64,000 nucleotides of DNA. It comes from CAXMRP01 sp965216515. Its GTDB lineage: Bacteria; Pseudomonadota; Alphaproteobacteria; Rhizobiales; Afifellaceae. The position numbers were made by a program, and so were the translations under genes. Each line of letters begins with the position of its first letter. Position 1 is the first letter of the stretch. The notes under the pieces were generated by a model that saw only the letters and a program-made list of their open reading frames with translations, was not told the origin of the DNA and made no database searches. Shown here in pieces: positions 51,703 to 61,379 of the stretch. The stretch covers positions 682,001 to 746,000 of the forward strand of contig OZ244173.1 of assembly GCA_965216515.1 (NCBI GenBank), given 5' to 3'.

Positions 51703-53163
51703 TCAACGCTGACGCCAATAGACGAAATTGAAGACGCTTGCCAGTGCCAGAATCTCGATCCGGCCGGCCACCATTGCCACATCGAGCACACCGAGCGCCA
51801 GCCCGTTCATATCGACCGGTTCGATCCACGGCCGGGCCGCATCCGGACCGCCGTCGTAGATCGGGCCGATATTGGCCAGCGCCGCCACCGCCGCCGCCGA
51901 CGCCTCCTCAAACGTCAGCCCGCAGATGCCCAGCATCATGACCGTCACCGCCAGGCTGGCGGCAAATCCGAGCACCATGACATGGCCGCCCTGCAGCTCG
52001 CGGGCATTCCACGGCCGGGATCCGATCATGCGCGAGTGAACCGCGTGGGGAAACAGCGACGCCGTCAGATGCCGCCGGGCATCGGTGATCATCACGCCGA
52101 CCCGAAAGACCTTGACGCCACCGGCCGTCGACAGCGCACCGCCGCCAACCGCCGCGGCAATCAGCACGACCGCGACCGGCAGGACCGAAAAACTGTGTTC
52201 GCGGACATGAAAGCCGGTCGTGGAAAGCAGCGACACGGCGGTAAACAGGCCCTCCCGAAAGCGCGACAGGTGATCACTGACCGAGCCGCCGCTGTTCTGG
52301 TGGGCAATCTCGCCGATCACAAGGCCGACGATCAGCATCGCGCCAAGCAGCATGTAGCTTTCCCGATGCCCCGTCAGGCCGTGCCGGTCGAACCGCGCCA
52401 CCATGCCCTGCCAGACGATGCTGGTGGCGCCGATGGCCATGAACACGATCAGCCCGAACTGGCCGGCCGCGCCGACATAGGTGTCCAGCCCGCCCGGCCG
52501 CGGCACCAACCCGCCGGTCGAAACCGCCGAAAAGGCAAGACACACCGCATCGAACAGCGCCACGCCCGACGCTGTCAGCCACAAGGTGCAGAAGACCGCG
52601 AGAATGAAGAGCGTCGCCGCCAGTTGCACGACATGGCGGGCGATCGCCGAGCCCCGACGGTGCGCTTCCGGGCTCATAAAGGCAAGCGTGCGCTGCGGCA
52701 GGCCGCCAATGCCCAGTGGCGAGAGGATCAGCACCAGCATGGCAAGTGTCAGGAGTCCGCCATACCATTGCAGAACGGCGCGCCACAGAATGAGCGGGTT
52801 TTCAAGGTCGACAAGCCCGTATTGCAGGTGAAAGCCGGTCGTCGTGATCGCCGAAAGCGCATCGAAATAGGCCAGCGCCGGACGCATATCCGTCGTCACC
52901 ACATAAGGCAGCGCCGCAAACGCCGCCAGAACCGGCCAGGCGAGCGCGGCCAGAACGATCCCGGCAAACCGGCCCGCCACGCCGGCCGTATCCCGGAGGG
53001 CCAGGAGCACGGCGCCCGCCACGACGACGATTCCCGCCCCGCAGGCGAGAAAGGCGCGCGCCGTCGCTGCCGCCTCGATACTGGCCGCATAAAGCGCCGG
53101 CAGGCTCATCAGCAGCCCCAACCCGAAGCAGAGCATCGACAACAGCTGGATTACCGCCCGCAT
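51703..53163 (-). CDS. trkH: Trk potassium uptake permease
   Basis: A 486-residue integral membrane protein. The four selectivity-filter/pore loops are recognisable: ITTTGFHLQ, SAVSTGGLVP, LLSTTGFHV and ANIGPIYDGG. The protein forms the K+-translocating subunit with TrkA. It lies downstream of trkA on the minus strand with a 46-bp gap. Length matches the family (480-490). Confidence 0.95.
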   Translation of the reverse strand: MRAVIQLLSMLCFGLGLLMSLPALYAASIEAAATARAFLACGAGIVVVAGAVLLALRDTAGVAGRFAGIVLAALAWPVLAAFAALPYVVTTDMRPALAYFDALSAITTTGFHLQYGLVDLENPLILWRAVLQWYGGLLTLAMLVLILSPLGIGGLPQRTLAFMSPEAHRRGSAIARHVVQLAATLFILAVFCTLWLTASGVALFDAVCLAFSAVSTGGLVPRPGGLDTYVGAAGQFGLIVFMAIGATSIVWQGMVARFDRHGLTGHRESYMLLGAMLIVGLVIGEIAHQNSGGSVSDHLSRFREGLFTAVSLLSTTGFHVREHSFSVLPVAVVLIAAAVGGGALSTAGGVKVFRVGVMITDARRHLTASLFPHAVHSRMIGSRPWNARELQGGHVMVLGFAASLAVTVMMLGICGLTFEEASAAAVAALANIGPIYDGGPDAARPWIEPVDMNGLALGVLDVAMVAGRIEILALASVFNFVYWRQR

Positions 53164-53209
53164 GTCACAGTCCGCTTGTTACCCGGCCGGGTCCCGTTTT
53201 CCGGCCCGC

Positions 53210-54586
53210 TCAGAAATATTCAAGGCTCACCCGCGCCAGCTTCTCCACGCGCGGCACCTGCTTGGCAGTGGCGAAAATGACGAACCGGTCGCCGGCCGTG
53301 ATCAGGCTCGAACCGGTCGGCGTCAGCACCTCGCCTTCATGCAGGATGGCGCCGATCCGGATGCCGTCGGGCAGGTCGATATCGCGCAGCGGCCGGCCGA
53401 CCAGCGGTGAGGTTGCGAGCGCCTCCGCCTCGATCACCTCTGCCGCGCCCTCCTCCACGGTGTGGACGTTCCGTATCCGGCCCCGCCGAACATGTTGGAG
53501 AATGCGCGAGATCGTGACCGCGCGCGGATTGACATGGGCGTCGATTCCGATGCTGGAGACCAGCGGCGGGAATGTTGCATCGTTGAGCAGCGACAGGGTC
53601 CGTCGCGCGCCCATCTTCTTGGCCAGCGCGCATGACAGGATGTTGACCTTGTCGTCGTTGGTGAGCGCAATCATGGTGTCGGTCTCGGCGATGTCGGCTT
53701 CGCGCATGATCGACGCGTCCATGGCCGAGCCATTGATGACGATCGATCGCACCAGCATCTCCGCGATCCGCCCGGCCCGTTCGCTGTTGTGCTCCAAGAT
53801 CTTGATCTTGGCGCCGGTGTTCCGCATCTCCAGATTCTTGGCGACGTAGAGGCCGATATTGCCGCCGCCGGCGATCAGCACCCGCGAACCGACGGTTTCG
53901 TCCTTGCCGAAGATCGTCAGCGTCCGCTTTACCCGCTCCGAGGGGGTCATCACATAAACCCGGTCGCCGGCGATCATCTGGTCGCCGGAATCCGGCACGA
54001 ACAGCTCGCCCTCCCGGACGATGCCGACGGCGGTGGCATTGAGGTCCGGGAAAAGCTCTGTGAGCTGTCGCAGCGGCGTGTTGATGACCGGACAATTGCT
54101 GTCGCATTCAATACCCAGCACCGTCACCCGGTCGTCGGCGAACGGGACGGTTTCGATGGCGCCGGGCTGCGACAGCCGGCGCAGCACCATTTCGCCGACC
54201 TCCACTTCCGGCGAAATGATGACATCGATGGGCATATGGTCGCGGGAGAACAGGTTGCGCCAGTTTTTGTGAAGATAGCTCTGCGCCCGCACCCGGGCGA
54301 TCTTGGTCGGCATCTTGAAAAGCGAGTGCGCGACCTGGCAGGCGACCATGTTGACTTCGTCATAAAGCGTCACGGCGACGATCATGTCGGCATCGCCGGC
54401 GCCGGCACGATCGAGAATGTCGGGATGGGCGCCATGGCCGACGATCCCGCGCACATCGAGCGTGTCACGAATGACATTGACCAGCTCTGCGGACCGGTCG
54501 ATGACCGTGACGTCATTGCCCTCCGCCGCCAGCTTGTCGGCGATGCCGTAGCCGACCTGCCCTGCCCCGCAGATGATTGCCCGCAT
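53210..54586 (-). CDS. trkA: Trk system NAD-binding regulatory protein
   Basis: A 458-residue peripheral protein with two RCK modules. Rossmann motifs are GAGQVGYGIADKLAAEGNDVTVID (residues 7-30) and GGGNIGLYVAKNLE (about 237-250), each followed by a TrkA-C domain. It gates TrkH in response to NAD(H)/ATP. ATG 54586 (MRAIICGAGQVG) is the natural start, although the frame is open to 54682. Confidence 0.96.
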   Translation of the reverse strand: MRAIICGAGQVGYGIADKLAAEGNDVTVIDRSAELVNVIRDTLDVRGIVGHGAHPDILDRAGAGDADMIVAVTLYDEVNMVACQVAHSLFKMPTKIARVRAQSYLHKNWRNLFSRDHMPIDVIISPEVEVGEMVLRRLSQPGAIETVPFADDRVTVLGIECDSNCPVINTPLRQLTELFPDLNATAVGIVREGELFVPDSGDQMIAGDRVYVMTPSERVKRTLTIFGKDETVGSRVLIAGGGNIGLYVAKNLEMRNTGAKIKILEHNSERAGRIAEMLVRSIVINGSAMDASIMREADIAETDTMIALTNDDKVNILSCALAKKMGARRTLSLLNDATFPPLVSSIGIDAHVNPRAVTISRILQHVRRGRIRNVHTVEEGAAEVIEAEALATSPLVGRPLRDIDLPDGIRIGAILHEGEVLTPTGSSLITAGDRFVIFATAKQVPRVEKLARVSLEYF

Positions 54587-54777
54587 GTCCGTAACCCCTG
54601 TCGCCCCTGAACGGCATCCTGCCGCCGTGTCCGGTTCCCTCGCCCCGATCCACCACGCCCGGCACCGCCTTCGCGCCGGCATATGTGCACCATAACCGTA
54701 AAGACCGGGTCACCGAACCCGCCAATCCCGTCGCCGGCCGGCCGGCCGCGCGAATTGCACCCCTCCCCGGCCGATAC

Positions 54778-56136
54778 CTAAACGCCCAGGCTTTTCAACT
54801 TGCGGTGGAGCGCGGATCGCTCCATGCCGACAAATTCGGCGGTTCGCGAGATATTGCCGCCAAACCGGTTGATCTGCGCCGTCAGATAGTCCCGTTCGAA
54901 GATCTCCCGCGCCTCGCGCAACGGAAGCGACATGATATGGGTGGAATCCTGCGGCGAGGAGGGCAGGATCTCGCCAACCTCTGGCGGCAGCATCTCCGCG
55001 GAAATCGGCTCGTTGTTGGCGCCCGACGCCAGGATCATCAGCCGCTCCACATTGTTGCGCAATTGACGGATGTTTCCGGGCCAGGCATTGGCCTGCAATA
55101 CGGCCATGGCATCGCTGCTGACGGCGCGGCGCGCCATGCCCGTCGAAGTTGTGAGCTGATCCATGAAATGCTCGACAAGCAGCGGGATGTCCTCCCGCCG
55201 CTCCGACAAGGCCGGCACCCTGAGCGGCACGACACTCAACCGGTGAAACAGATCCTCGCGGAAGTCACCGTCGGCGATTTCCTTTTCGAGGTCGCGCGCC
55301 GTCGACGACAGGATCCGGACGTCGACATGGACCCGGGTCGACCCGCCGACCCGCTCGAATTTCTGGTCGACCAGCACCCGCAGGATCTTGTTCTGCGTCT
55401 CGATCGGCATGTCGGCCACCTCGTCGAGGTAAAGCGTGCCGCCATGGGCTTCCTCCAGCGCGCCGACCTTGCGGCCCTGACCGTTCAGCGTTTCGGTACC
55501 GAACAACTCCGTCTCCATCCGGTCCGGCGTGATCGCCGCGGCATTGAGCACGACGAAGGGGCCCCCGGCCCGTTTCGAACCGGAATGGATCGATCGCGCC
55601 GCCTGTTCCTTGCCCGAGCCGGACGGTCCGAAGATCATCACCCGGCTGTTGGTTGGCGAAATCCGGGCGATGGCCTGGCGGAGCTGGTTCATGACCGGCG
55701 ATTCCCCCACCATGACGTCGGCGCCACCGGTGATCTGCTTGAGTTGCGCCACCTCCCGCCGCAGTTTGGACGCCTCCAGCGCCCGTTCGGCGACCAGAAC
55801 CAGACGGTCGGCCTTGAACGGCTTTTCGATATAGTCGTAGGCGCCGCGCTTGATCGCTGAAACCGCCGTTTCGATGTTGCCGTGGCCGGAGATGATGACC
55901 ACCGGCATGTCCGGATGCTGCTTGCGGATCTCGTCAAGCAACGCCAGCCCGTCGAGCCGGCTGCCCTGCAACCAGATGTCGAGGAAACAAAGGGCCGGCC
56001 GCCGCGCCTTGATGGCTTCAAGCGCGCTGTCGCTGTCATGGGCGGTGCGTGTTTCGTGCCCTTCGTCCTCCAGGATTCCGGCGACGATATCCCGGATATC
56101 CGCCTCGTCGTCCACGACCAGTATATCTGCTGCCAT
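54778..56136 (-). CDS. ntrX: nitrogen regulation response regulator NtrX
   Basis: A 452-residue regulator: receiver domain with phosphorylatable D53 (FLDIW), AAA+ domain with Walker A GPSGSGKE (170-177) and Walker B GTLYLDEVAD, and a Fis-type HTH at the C-terminus (NISRTAEFVGMERSALHRKLKSLG). Where sigma-54 activators have GAFTGA, this protein reads KVGALEEA, so sigma-54 activation in the classical way is unlikely. Start ATG 56136 has AAGGAA upstream. It is 5 bp after ntrY. Confidence 0.95.
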   Translation of the reverse strand: MAADILVVDDEADIRDIVAGILEDEGHETRTAHDSDSALEAIKARRPALCFLDIWLQGSRLDGLALLDEIRKQHPDMPVVIISGHGNIETAVSAIKRGAYDYIEKPFKADRLVLVAERALEASKLRREVAQLKQITGGADVMVGESPVMNQLRQAIARISPTNSRVMIFGPSGSGKEQAARSIHSGSKRAGGPFVVLNAAAITPDRMETELFGTETLNGQGRKVGALEEAHGGTLYLDEVADMPIETQNKILRVLVDQKFERVGGSTRVHVDVRILSSTARDLEKEIADGDFREDLFHRLSVVPLRVPALSERREDIPLLVEHFMDQLTTSTGMARRAVSSDAMAVLQANAWPGNIRQLRNNVERLMILASGANNEPISAEMLPPEVGEILPSSPQDSTHIMSLPLREAREIFERDYLTAQINRFGGNISRTAEFVGMERSALHRKLKSLGV

Positions 56137-56141
56137 ACGCT

Positions 56142-58601
56142 CTATTCCTTTACGCCCTGCTCGCCGCTGACGGGCTCCGGCGGTGCAGGCTCGCCGCCGC
56201 CGGAGACCGGATTGGATGCCGTTGGATCGGATGCGGACGGCCGGTCCGCATCCACCGTGTCTGTAACCGTTTGACCGGCCGCCGCCGCGTGTGTCGGGCC
56301 GCCGCCGGGATGTTTGGGGAAGACCAGCCGCACGCACGCCCCCCGCGGCCAGCTGGGGTCCCGCCCTTTTGCCTGCTCCGCCTCTTTCCCCCCCGCCGTC
56401 TTTGACGCTGTTTCGGCCGCCACCTGCCGGTCGAGCAGCGCGATGGAACCGTCATGCTCTTCCATGATCTTGCGGACAATCGCCAGGCCGAGGCCGGTGC
56501 CCTTCTCCCGCGTCGTCATGTAGGGCTCCAGCAGGCTCTCCCGATCCGAGGCCGGCAATCCCTTGCCATTGTCCTCCACATCGACCGTCACCGCGTCCTC
56601 GGTCTCTCTGACCCGGACCAGGATCCGGCCGCCGTCGCCCTGTTCGGCGGCCGGCACCGCCTCGATCGCCTCCGTGGCGTTCTTGACGATATTGGTCATC
56701 GCCTGGGTGACCAACCGGTGATCGACCGGCGCTGTCGCCGGTTTCTCCGGCAAATCGAGCGCGAACGTGATGTCGGGATTGCCGACCTCCTGCAGGAAAA
56801 CGGCTTCCTTGACCACATCGGCCAGATCGCGCGCTTCCATGACCGGCTTGGGCATGCGCGCAAATGAGGAGAATTCGTCGACCATGCGGCGAATGTCACC
56901 GACCTGGCGGACAATCGTCTCGGTGCACTGGTCGAAGACCTTGCGGTCGTCGTCGGCGATCTTCGGTGTGTACCGGCGCCGCAGCCGCTCCGCGGACAGC
57001 TGGATCGGGGTCAGCGGATTCTTGATTTCATGGGCGATCCGCCGGGCCACGTCGGCCCACGCCGACCGGCGCTGGGCGCTCACAAGGTCGGTGATGTCAT
57101 CGAGCGTGACGACAAGACCGTCGCTGCCGCCGGCCCCGCTTTCGCGCGTGATCTGGATGTTCAGCGTGCGCTGGTCGCCGTCACGCGTGATGCGGATCTG
57201 GCCGCGGCTTTCCGACCGCCAGCTTTGGCCGGCGGCCTCGATCAACTCGTCCAGTTCCGGCAGCACCTCGCCGATCGGCTGGCCGACAATGTCGTCGCCA
57301 TGCAGCTTCAGTGCATCCGCCGCGGAGCGGTTGGCGAGCGTGATCCGGTTGTCGGCATCCAGTCCGATCACGCCGGCCGATACGCCCGACAGCATGGCCT
57401 CGATGAAAAGCCGCCGCTCCGTCAGTTCCGCATTTGCGCTCAACAGGTCGTCGCGCTGGCTCTTGAGCTGCGAACTCATGGTGTTGAACGTGTCGGCGAG
57501 AAGCGCAATGTCGCCGGTGGACCGGCGCGCCGGTACCCGCACGTCGAGATTGCCCGACGAGATTTCCGCCGCCGCCGAAATGAGTTGCCGAACCGGCTCC
57601 ACCAGGCGGTCGGCAAATCCCAGCCCGATCCAAATCGCCGACAGCAGCACAACCAGCGCCATGCCGACGAACAGGATGGCGAATGCGACCTGCACCCCGA
57701 ACCGGCTGTCGACAAGTTGCCGATACTCGTCGGCATTTTCGTCGGTCAGCCGGACATAACGTGTCACTTTCGGATCGATCGGCCGGACCATGTAGAGATA
57801 GGTATCGTCGAAGCTCGTCAGCCGGATCACGCCGCCGACCAGATTCGTCCGCCCCGGCGCGATCAGCGCCGGCTGGCCGTCTTCCAGCCCCTTGAAGATG
57901 TCGGCCGGCGGCGGCGGCACGGCCAGGTTGGACGAGATGTCCCCGTCGACGATCCGCGACCGGTCGCCGCGCAGCAGCGAAATCGCCGAAAGGCCGCGCA
58001 AGTTGCCCTGATTGGTGAGAAAGGCGGCGATGGCATCGCGGTTGCGCTCAAGATCGGGGCTGACCCGGTCGAATTCGCCGGCAAGCGCAACCAGGTCGAT
58101 GGCGATGATGCGGCTATGCTCTTCGACATAGGCCTGGGCGACGCTGCGCGAGGTCTCCACGATGGCCACCGTGCGCTCCGAAAACCAGCGATCCAGCCCC
58201 TTGTCCAGGGTGATCGACGCGACCAGCGCGGTCAGGATCGCCGGCAGCGCCGCGATCACGGAGAACAGGGCAACGATGCGCACATGCAGCCGCGCTGCCG
58301 CCCGTCGCCGCTGCCGCGCCTCGATCAGCCGGTAGATCTCGTATCCGATCACCAGCGCCAGGCAGAAGACGACGATGCCGTTGACGATCCAGGCCGTGCG
58401 CACGACGTCCGGCGACGGATCGATTGTTGTCTGGCCGGTCAGCACGAAGAAGGAATAGGTGGCCGATCCCAGAGCGACCAGCACCATCAACAGGCCGGAC
58501 AGGCGAATGATCCGGTCGCGCCGCGATGTCGGCCCCGTGGAATCCGCCGGAGCGTTCGGAACCTTTTGTCCGCTTTGTGGGAATTCAGCCGCAGTCGCCA
58601 T
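56142..58601 (-). CDS. ntrY: nitrogen regulation sensor histidine kinase NtrY
   Basis: An 819-residue membrane kinase: about four membrane spans in the first 380 residues with a periplasmic/extracytoplasmic loop, a HAMP domain, a PAS domain (LLSGVSAGVIGLDADNRITLAN), HisKA with RIAHEIKNPLTPIQLSAERLRR (phospho-His) and HATPase with NATEAIEA, DNGKGLP and GTGLGLAIV. It phosphorylates NtrX. The C-terminal extension after the ATPase domain (about 70 residues, Pro/Gly/Ser-rich) is unusual. Start ATG 58601; a 36-bp upstream in-frame start is possible. Confidence 0.95.
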   Translation of the reverse strand: MATAAEFPQSGQKVPNAPADSTGPTSRRDRIIRLSGLLMVLVALGSATYSFFVLTGQTTIDPSPDVVRTAWIVNGIVVFCLALVIGYEIYRLIEARQRRRAAARLHVRIVALFSVIAALPAILTALVASITLDKGLDRWFSERTVAIVETSRSVAQAYVEEHSRIIAIDLVALAGEFDRVSPDLERNRDAIAAFLTNQGNLRGLSAISLLRGDRSRIVDGDISSNLAVPPPPADIFKGLEDGQPALIAPGRTNLVGGVIRLTSFDDTYLYMVRPIDPKVTRYVRLTDENADEYRQLVDSRFGVQVAFAILFVGMALVVLLSAIWIGLGFADRLVEPVRQLISAAAEISSGNLDVRVPARRSTGDIALLADTFNTMSSQLKSQRDDLLSANAELTERRLFIEAMLSGVSAGVIGLDADNRITLANRSAADALKLHGDDIVGQPIGEVLPELDELIEAAGQSWRSESRGQIRITRDGDQRTLNIQITRESGAGGSDGLVVTLDDITDLVSAQRRSAWADVARRIAHEIKNPLTPIQLSAERLRRRYTPKIADDDRKVFDQCTETIVRQVGDIRRMVDEFSSFARMPKPVMEARDLADVVKEAVFLQEVGNPDITFALDLPEKPATAPVDHRLVTQAMTNIVKNATEAIEAVPAAEQGDGGRILVRVRETEDAVTVDVEDNGKGLPASDRESLLEPYMTTREKGTGLGLAIVRKIMEEHDGSIALLDRQVAAETASKTAGGKEAEQAKGRDPSWPRGACVRLVFPKHPGGGPTHAAAAGQTVTDTVDADRPSASDPTASNPVSGGGEPAPPEPVSGEQGVKE

Positions 58602-58710
58602 GCCATATTGCCATTGTTTGCCGTGACAAACTGACAACAGCGATGCAAGAATGCAACAGCCGTGATGAAATAGTCACGCAAATGCGATCATTGACGGCAA
58701 TTATGCCGGT

Positions 58711-60156
58711 TTAGTGACGGCTGCCCCGCACGATGGGGATCTGAAGATCACGGACCTTTTTGCGCAATGTGTTGCGGTTCAGGCCCAGCAGCTCCGCCGC
58801 CCGGATCTGGTTGCCGCCGGTGGCCGTCAATGCCGCGTTGATCAGCGGCGCCTCGACATCGCGCAAAATCCGCTGATGCAATCCGGGCGGCGGCAGATTG
58901 TCACCGAACTGCTTGAAATAATTGGCAAGATGGCGGTCGACCGCGGCCGACAGATCGTCCGGCTCCGTGACAGCGGCGTCCTGAGGCGACGGCGCGGCCA
59001 GCGCCAGTTCGGCCTCCACCAGGCCGGCGGTAAGCGTTTCCTGTGGATAAAGCGCCGCCAGCCGCCGCACCAGATTTTCCAGTTCCCGCACATTGCCCGG
59101 CCAGCCGTAGCGTTTCATGGCCGCCAGCGCGTCGGTGTCGATAACCTTTGCCGGCAGGCCCTCCTGTCTGGCCTGGGACAGGAAATGGCGCACCAGATCC
59201 GGGATGTCGTCCACCCGGGCGGCCAGCGGCGGCAGCCGGATCGGCACGACATTGATTCGAAAATACAGGTCCTCGCGGAACAGGCCCTCGCGGATCAGCC
59301 CCCCGAGATCCTTGTTGGTGGCGGCGACGATGCGCACATCGGTGCGGATCGGCGTGCGCCCGCCGATGGTCGTGTATTCGCCCTGCTGGAGCACCCGCAA
59401 CAGACGGGTCTGGGCATCCATGGGCATGTCACCGATCTCGTCGAGAAAAAGCGTACCGCCGTCGGCCTGTTCAAAGCGGCCCAGCGAACGGCTGTGGGCG
59501 CCCGTAAAGGCGCCGCGCTCATGCCCGAAAAGCTCCGCTTCGATCAGGTCGCGCGGGATCGCCGCCATGTTGACGGCGACGAACGGCCCGTTCTTGCGCT
59601 TGCCGTAATCGTGGAGTGCCCGCGCCACCAGTTCCTTGCCGGTGCCGGACGGCCCGCTGATCAGCACCGTCAGATCGGTCTGCATCAGCCGCGCCAACAC
59701 CCTGTAGACGTCCTGCATGGCCGCCGACCGGCCGACCAGCGGCATGCCGTCGCTGCCATCGCGATCCGTCTCCCCGGCCGCCGGGGTCTTCGGCGCCGCC
59801 ATCGCCCGCTCGACAATGCCGATCAGCTCCTTCAGGTCGAACGGCTTGGGCAGATAGTCATAGGCCCCGGCGTCGGAAGCCTTGATCGCCGTCATCAGCG
59901 TGTTTTGGGCGCTCATCACCAGGATCGGCAGGTCTGGTCTGGCGCGCTTGATGCGCGGCAGCAGGTCGAAGGCATTGCCATCCGGCATGAACACGTCGGT
60001 AACGACGAGATCGCCGGCGCCCTCCTCGATCCACCGCCACAGGGTTGCGCCGTTGGGCGTCAGGCGCACGTCGTACCCGGCCCGCGACAGCGCCTGGTTG
60101 AGCACCGTGCGGATGGCCGCATCATCATCGGCGACGAGGATGGTTCCCGCGCTCAT
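58711..60156 (-). CDS. ntrC: nitrogen regulation response regulator NtrC
   Basis: A 481-residue sigma-54 activator: receiver with D54 (VVTDVFMPDG), AAA+ domain with Walker A GPSGTGKE (168-175), intact GAFTGA (215-220) and a Fis-type HTH at the C-terminus (GGNQIRAAELLGLNRNTLRKKVRDLQI). It activates glnA, amtB and other nitrogen genes when phosphorylated by NtrB. It overlaps ntrB by 4 bp. Confidence 0.97.
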   Translation of the reverse strand: MSAGTILVADDDAAIRTVLNQALSRAGYDVRLTPNGATLWRWIEEGAGDLVVTDVFMPDGNAFDLLPRIKRARPDLPILVMSAQNTLMTAIKASDAGAYDYLPKPFDLKELIGIVERAMAAPKTPAAGETDRDGSDGMPLVGRSAAMQDVYRVLARLMQTDLTVLISGPSGTGKELVARALHDYGKRKNGPFVAVNMAAIPRDLIEAELFGHERGAFTGAHSRSLGRFEQADGGTLFLDEIGDMPMDAQTRLLRVLQQGEYTTIGGRTPIRTDVRIVAATNKDLGGLIREGLFREDLYFRINVVPIRLPPLAARVDDIPDLVRHFLSQARQEGLPAKVIDTDALAAMKRYGWPGNVRELENLVRRLAALYPQETLTAGLVEAELALAAPSPQDAAVTEPDDLSAAVDRHLANYFKQFGDNLPPPGLHQRILRDVEAPLINAALTATGGNQIRAAELLGLNRNTLRKKVRDLQIPIVRGSRH

Positions 60157-61379
60157 GCCGGCATCCCGTCGGCGCCGGTCGGCTCCCAGCCGGCGTTTGC
60201 CAGGCCGGGCGCATCGATTCCGGCCTCCGCCCGCTTTCGCCCGGCGTCATAGGCCGGCATCAGGACACGGAAGGCGGTGCGGCCGGGCTTGCTGTCGCAT
60301 TCAACGATACCGCCATGGTCGCCGATGATCTTGGCGACAAGCGCCAGGCCGAGGCCGGTGCCGTTGCCCTTGGAGGTAACGAAGGGATCGAACAGATAAG
60401 GCTGCAGTTCCTCCGGCACGCCGGGGCCGTTGTCGATGACCGAGAATTCCAGCGGCAGGCTGACCTTGTCCGGGCTGCCGGGCGCCGACAGGCGGATTCC
60501 GGGCCGGTAGGCGGAGCGCAGAACGATGCGGGCTTCTTCCGCGCCCGCCCCGGTACGTTTCCCGTCGGCCAGCGCCTCCGCCGCATTTTTGACCAGGTTG
60601 ATGAAGACCTGCAGCAGCTGGTCGCGATTGGCATACATCGCCGGCAACGAGGGATCATATTCCGCGACAATCGAGGCGCCGCCGGCCAATCCGCTCTCCG
60701 CAAGCATCTTCACGCGGTCCAGGATGGTGTGAATGTTCACGCGTGTCCGCTCCACCGGCCGATCGTCGCTGAAGACATCCATCCGCCCGACCAGTTCGAC
60801 AATCCGGTCCGTTTCGTCGCGGATCAGCCGGGTCAGAATCTGGTCCTCCTCGCTGACGGATGCCTCGATAAGCTGTGCCGCGCCGCGAATGCCGGAGAGC
60901 GGATTGCGGATCTCGTGGGCAAGCATGGCGGCCAGTCCGTTGACGCTGCGCGCCGCACCGCGATGGGTCAGTTGCCGGTCGATCTTTTCCGTGACCGTGC
61001 GGGCGAGGAACATCACCACCACATGGCCGGGCCGCTCCGGCACCGGCGCTCCGTAGATGTCGACCATCTGCGCCTGGCCGGTGCGCGGCGTGCCGAGATC
61101 GACCCGGTACTCGGTGACAGCCGAATTTCGTTGGCGGATCTGACCGACCAGTCCGACAAGCGGGCTGCCGAACGGCACCAGCCGGTCGAGCTGTTGGCGC
61201 GCAAGTATGGCCGCGCTGGTCTGGAAAAACTGTTCCGCGGCATGATTGGCCGCCGCGATCCGCCCGTCCGGCCCGATATCGAGCACCGCGTGGGGAAGCG
61301 CGTTGAGAAGCGCCGGCGCCAGAGTGTCGAACGCCACATCGCCGCCATCGGCCGCCCTCCTGCCGCCCGTCGCGCTCAT
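60153..61379 (-). CDS. ntrB: nitrogen regulation sensor kinase/phosphatase NtrB
   Basis: A 408-residue soluble kinase: PAS domain (about 20-130; HAVLDIGPDGRIAAANHAAEQFF), HisKA with phospho-His155 in LAHEIRNPLSGIRGAAQLIE and HATPase with NAAEALADG, DNGPGVPEE and GNGTGLGLALVAKI. It is controlled by PII in the family. It overlaps both dusB (4 bp) and ntrC (4 bp), the classic nifR3-ntrB-ntrC operon. Confidence 0.97.
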   Translation of the reverse strand: MSATGGRRAADGGDVAFDTLAPALLNALPHAVLDIGPDGRIAAANHAAEQFFQTSAAILARQQLDRLVPFGSPLVGLVGQIRQRNSAVTEYRVDLGTPRTGQAQMVDIYGAPVPERPGHVVVMFLARTVTEKIDRQLTHRGAARSVNGLAAMLAHEIRNPLSGIRGAAQLIEASVSEEDQILTRLIRDETDRIVELVGRMDVFSDDRPVERTRVNIHTILDRVKMLAESGLAGGASIVAEYDPSLPAMYANRDQLLQVFINLVKNAAEALADGKRTGAGAEEARIVLRSAYRPGIRLSAPGSPDKVSLPLEFSVIDNGPGVPEELQPYLFDPFVTSKGNGTGLGLALVAKIIGDHGGIVECDSKPGRTAFRVLMPAYDAGRKRAEAGIDAPGLANAGWEPTGADGMPA

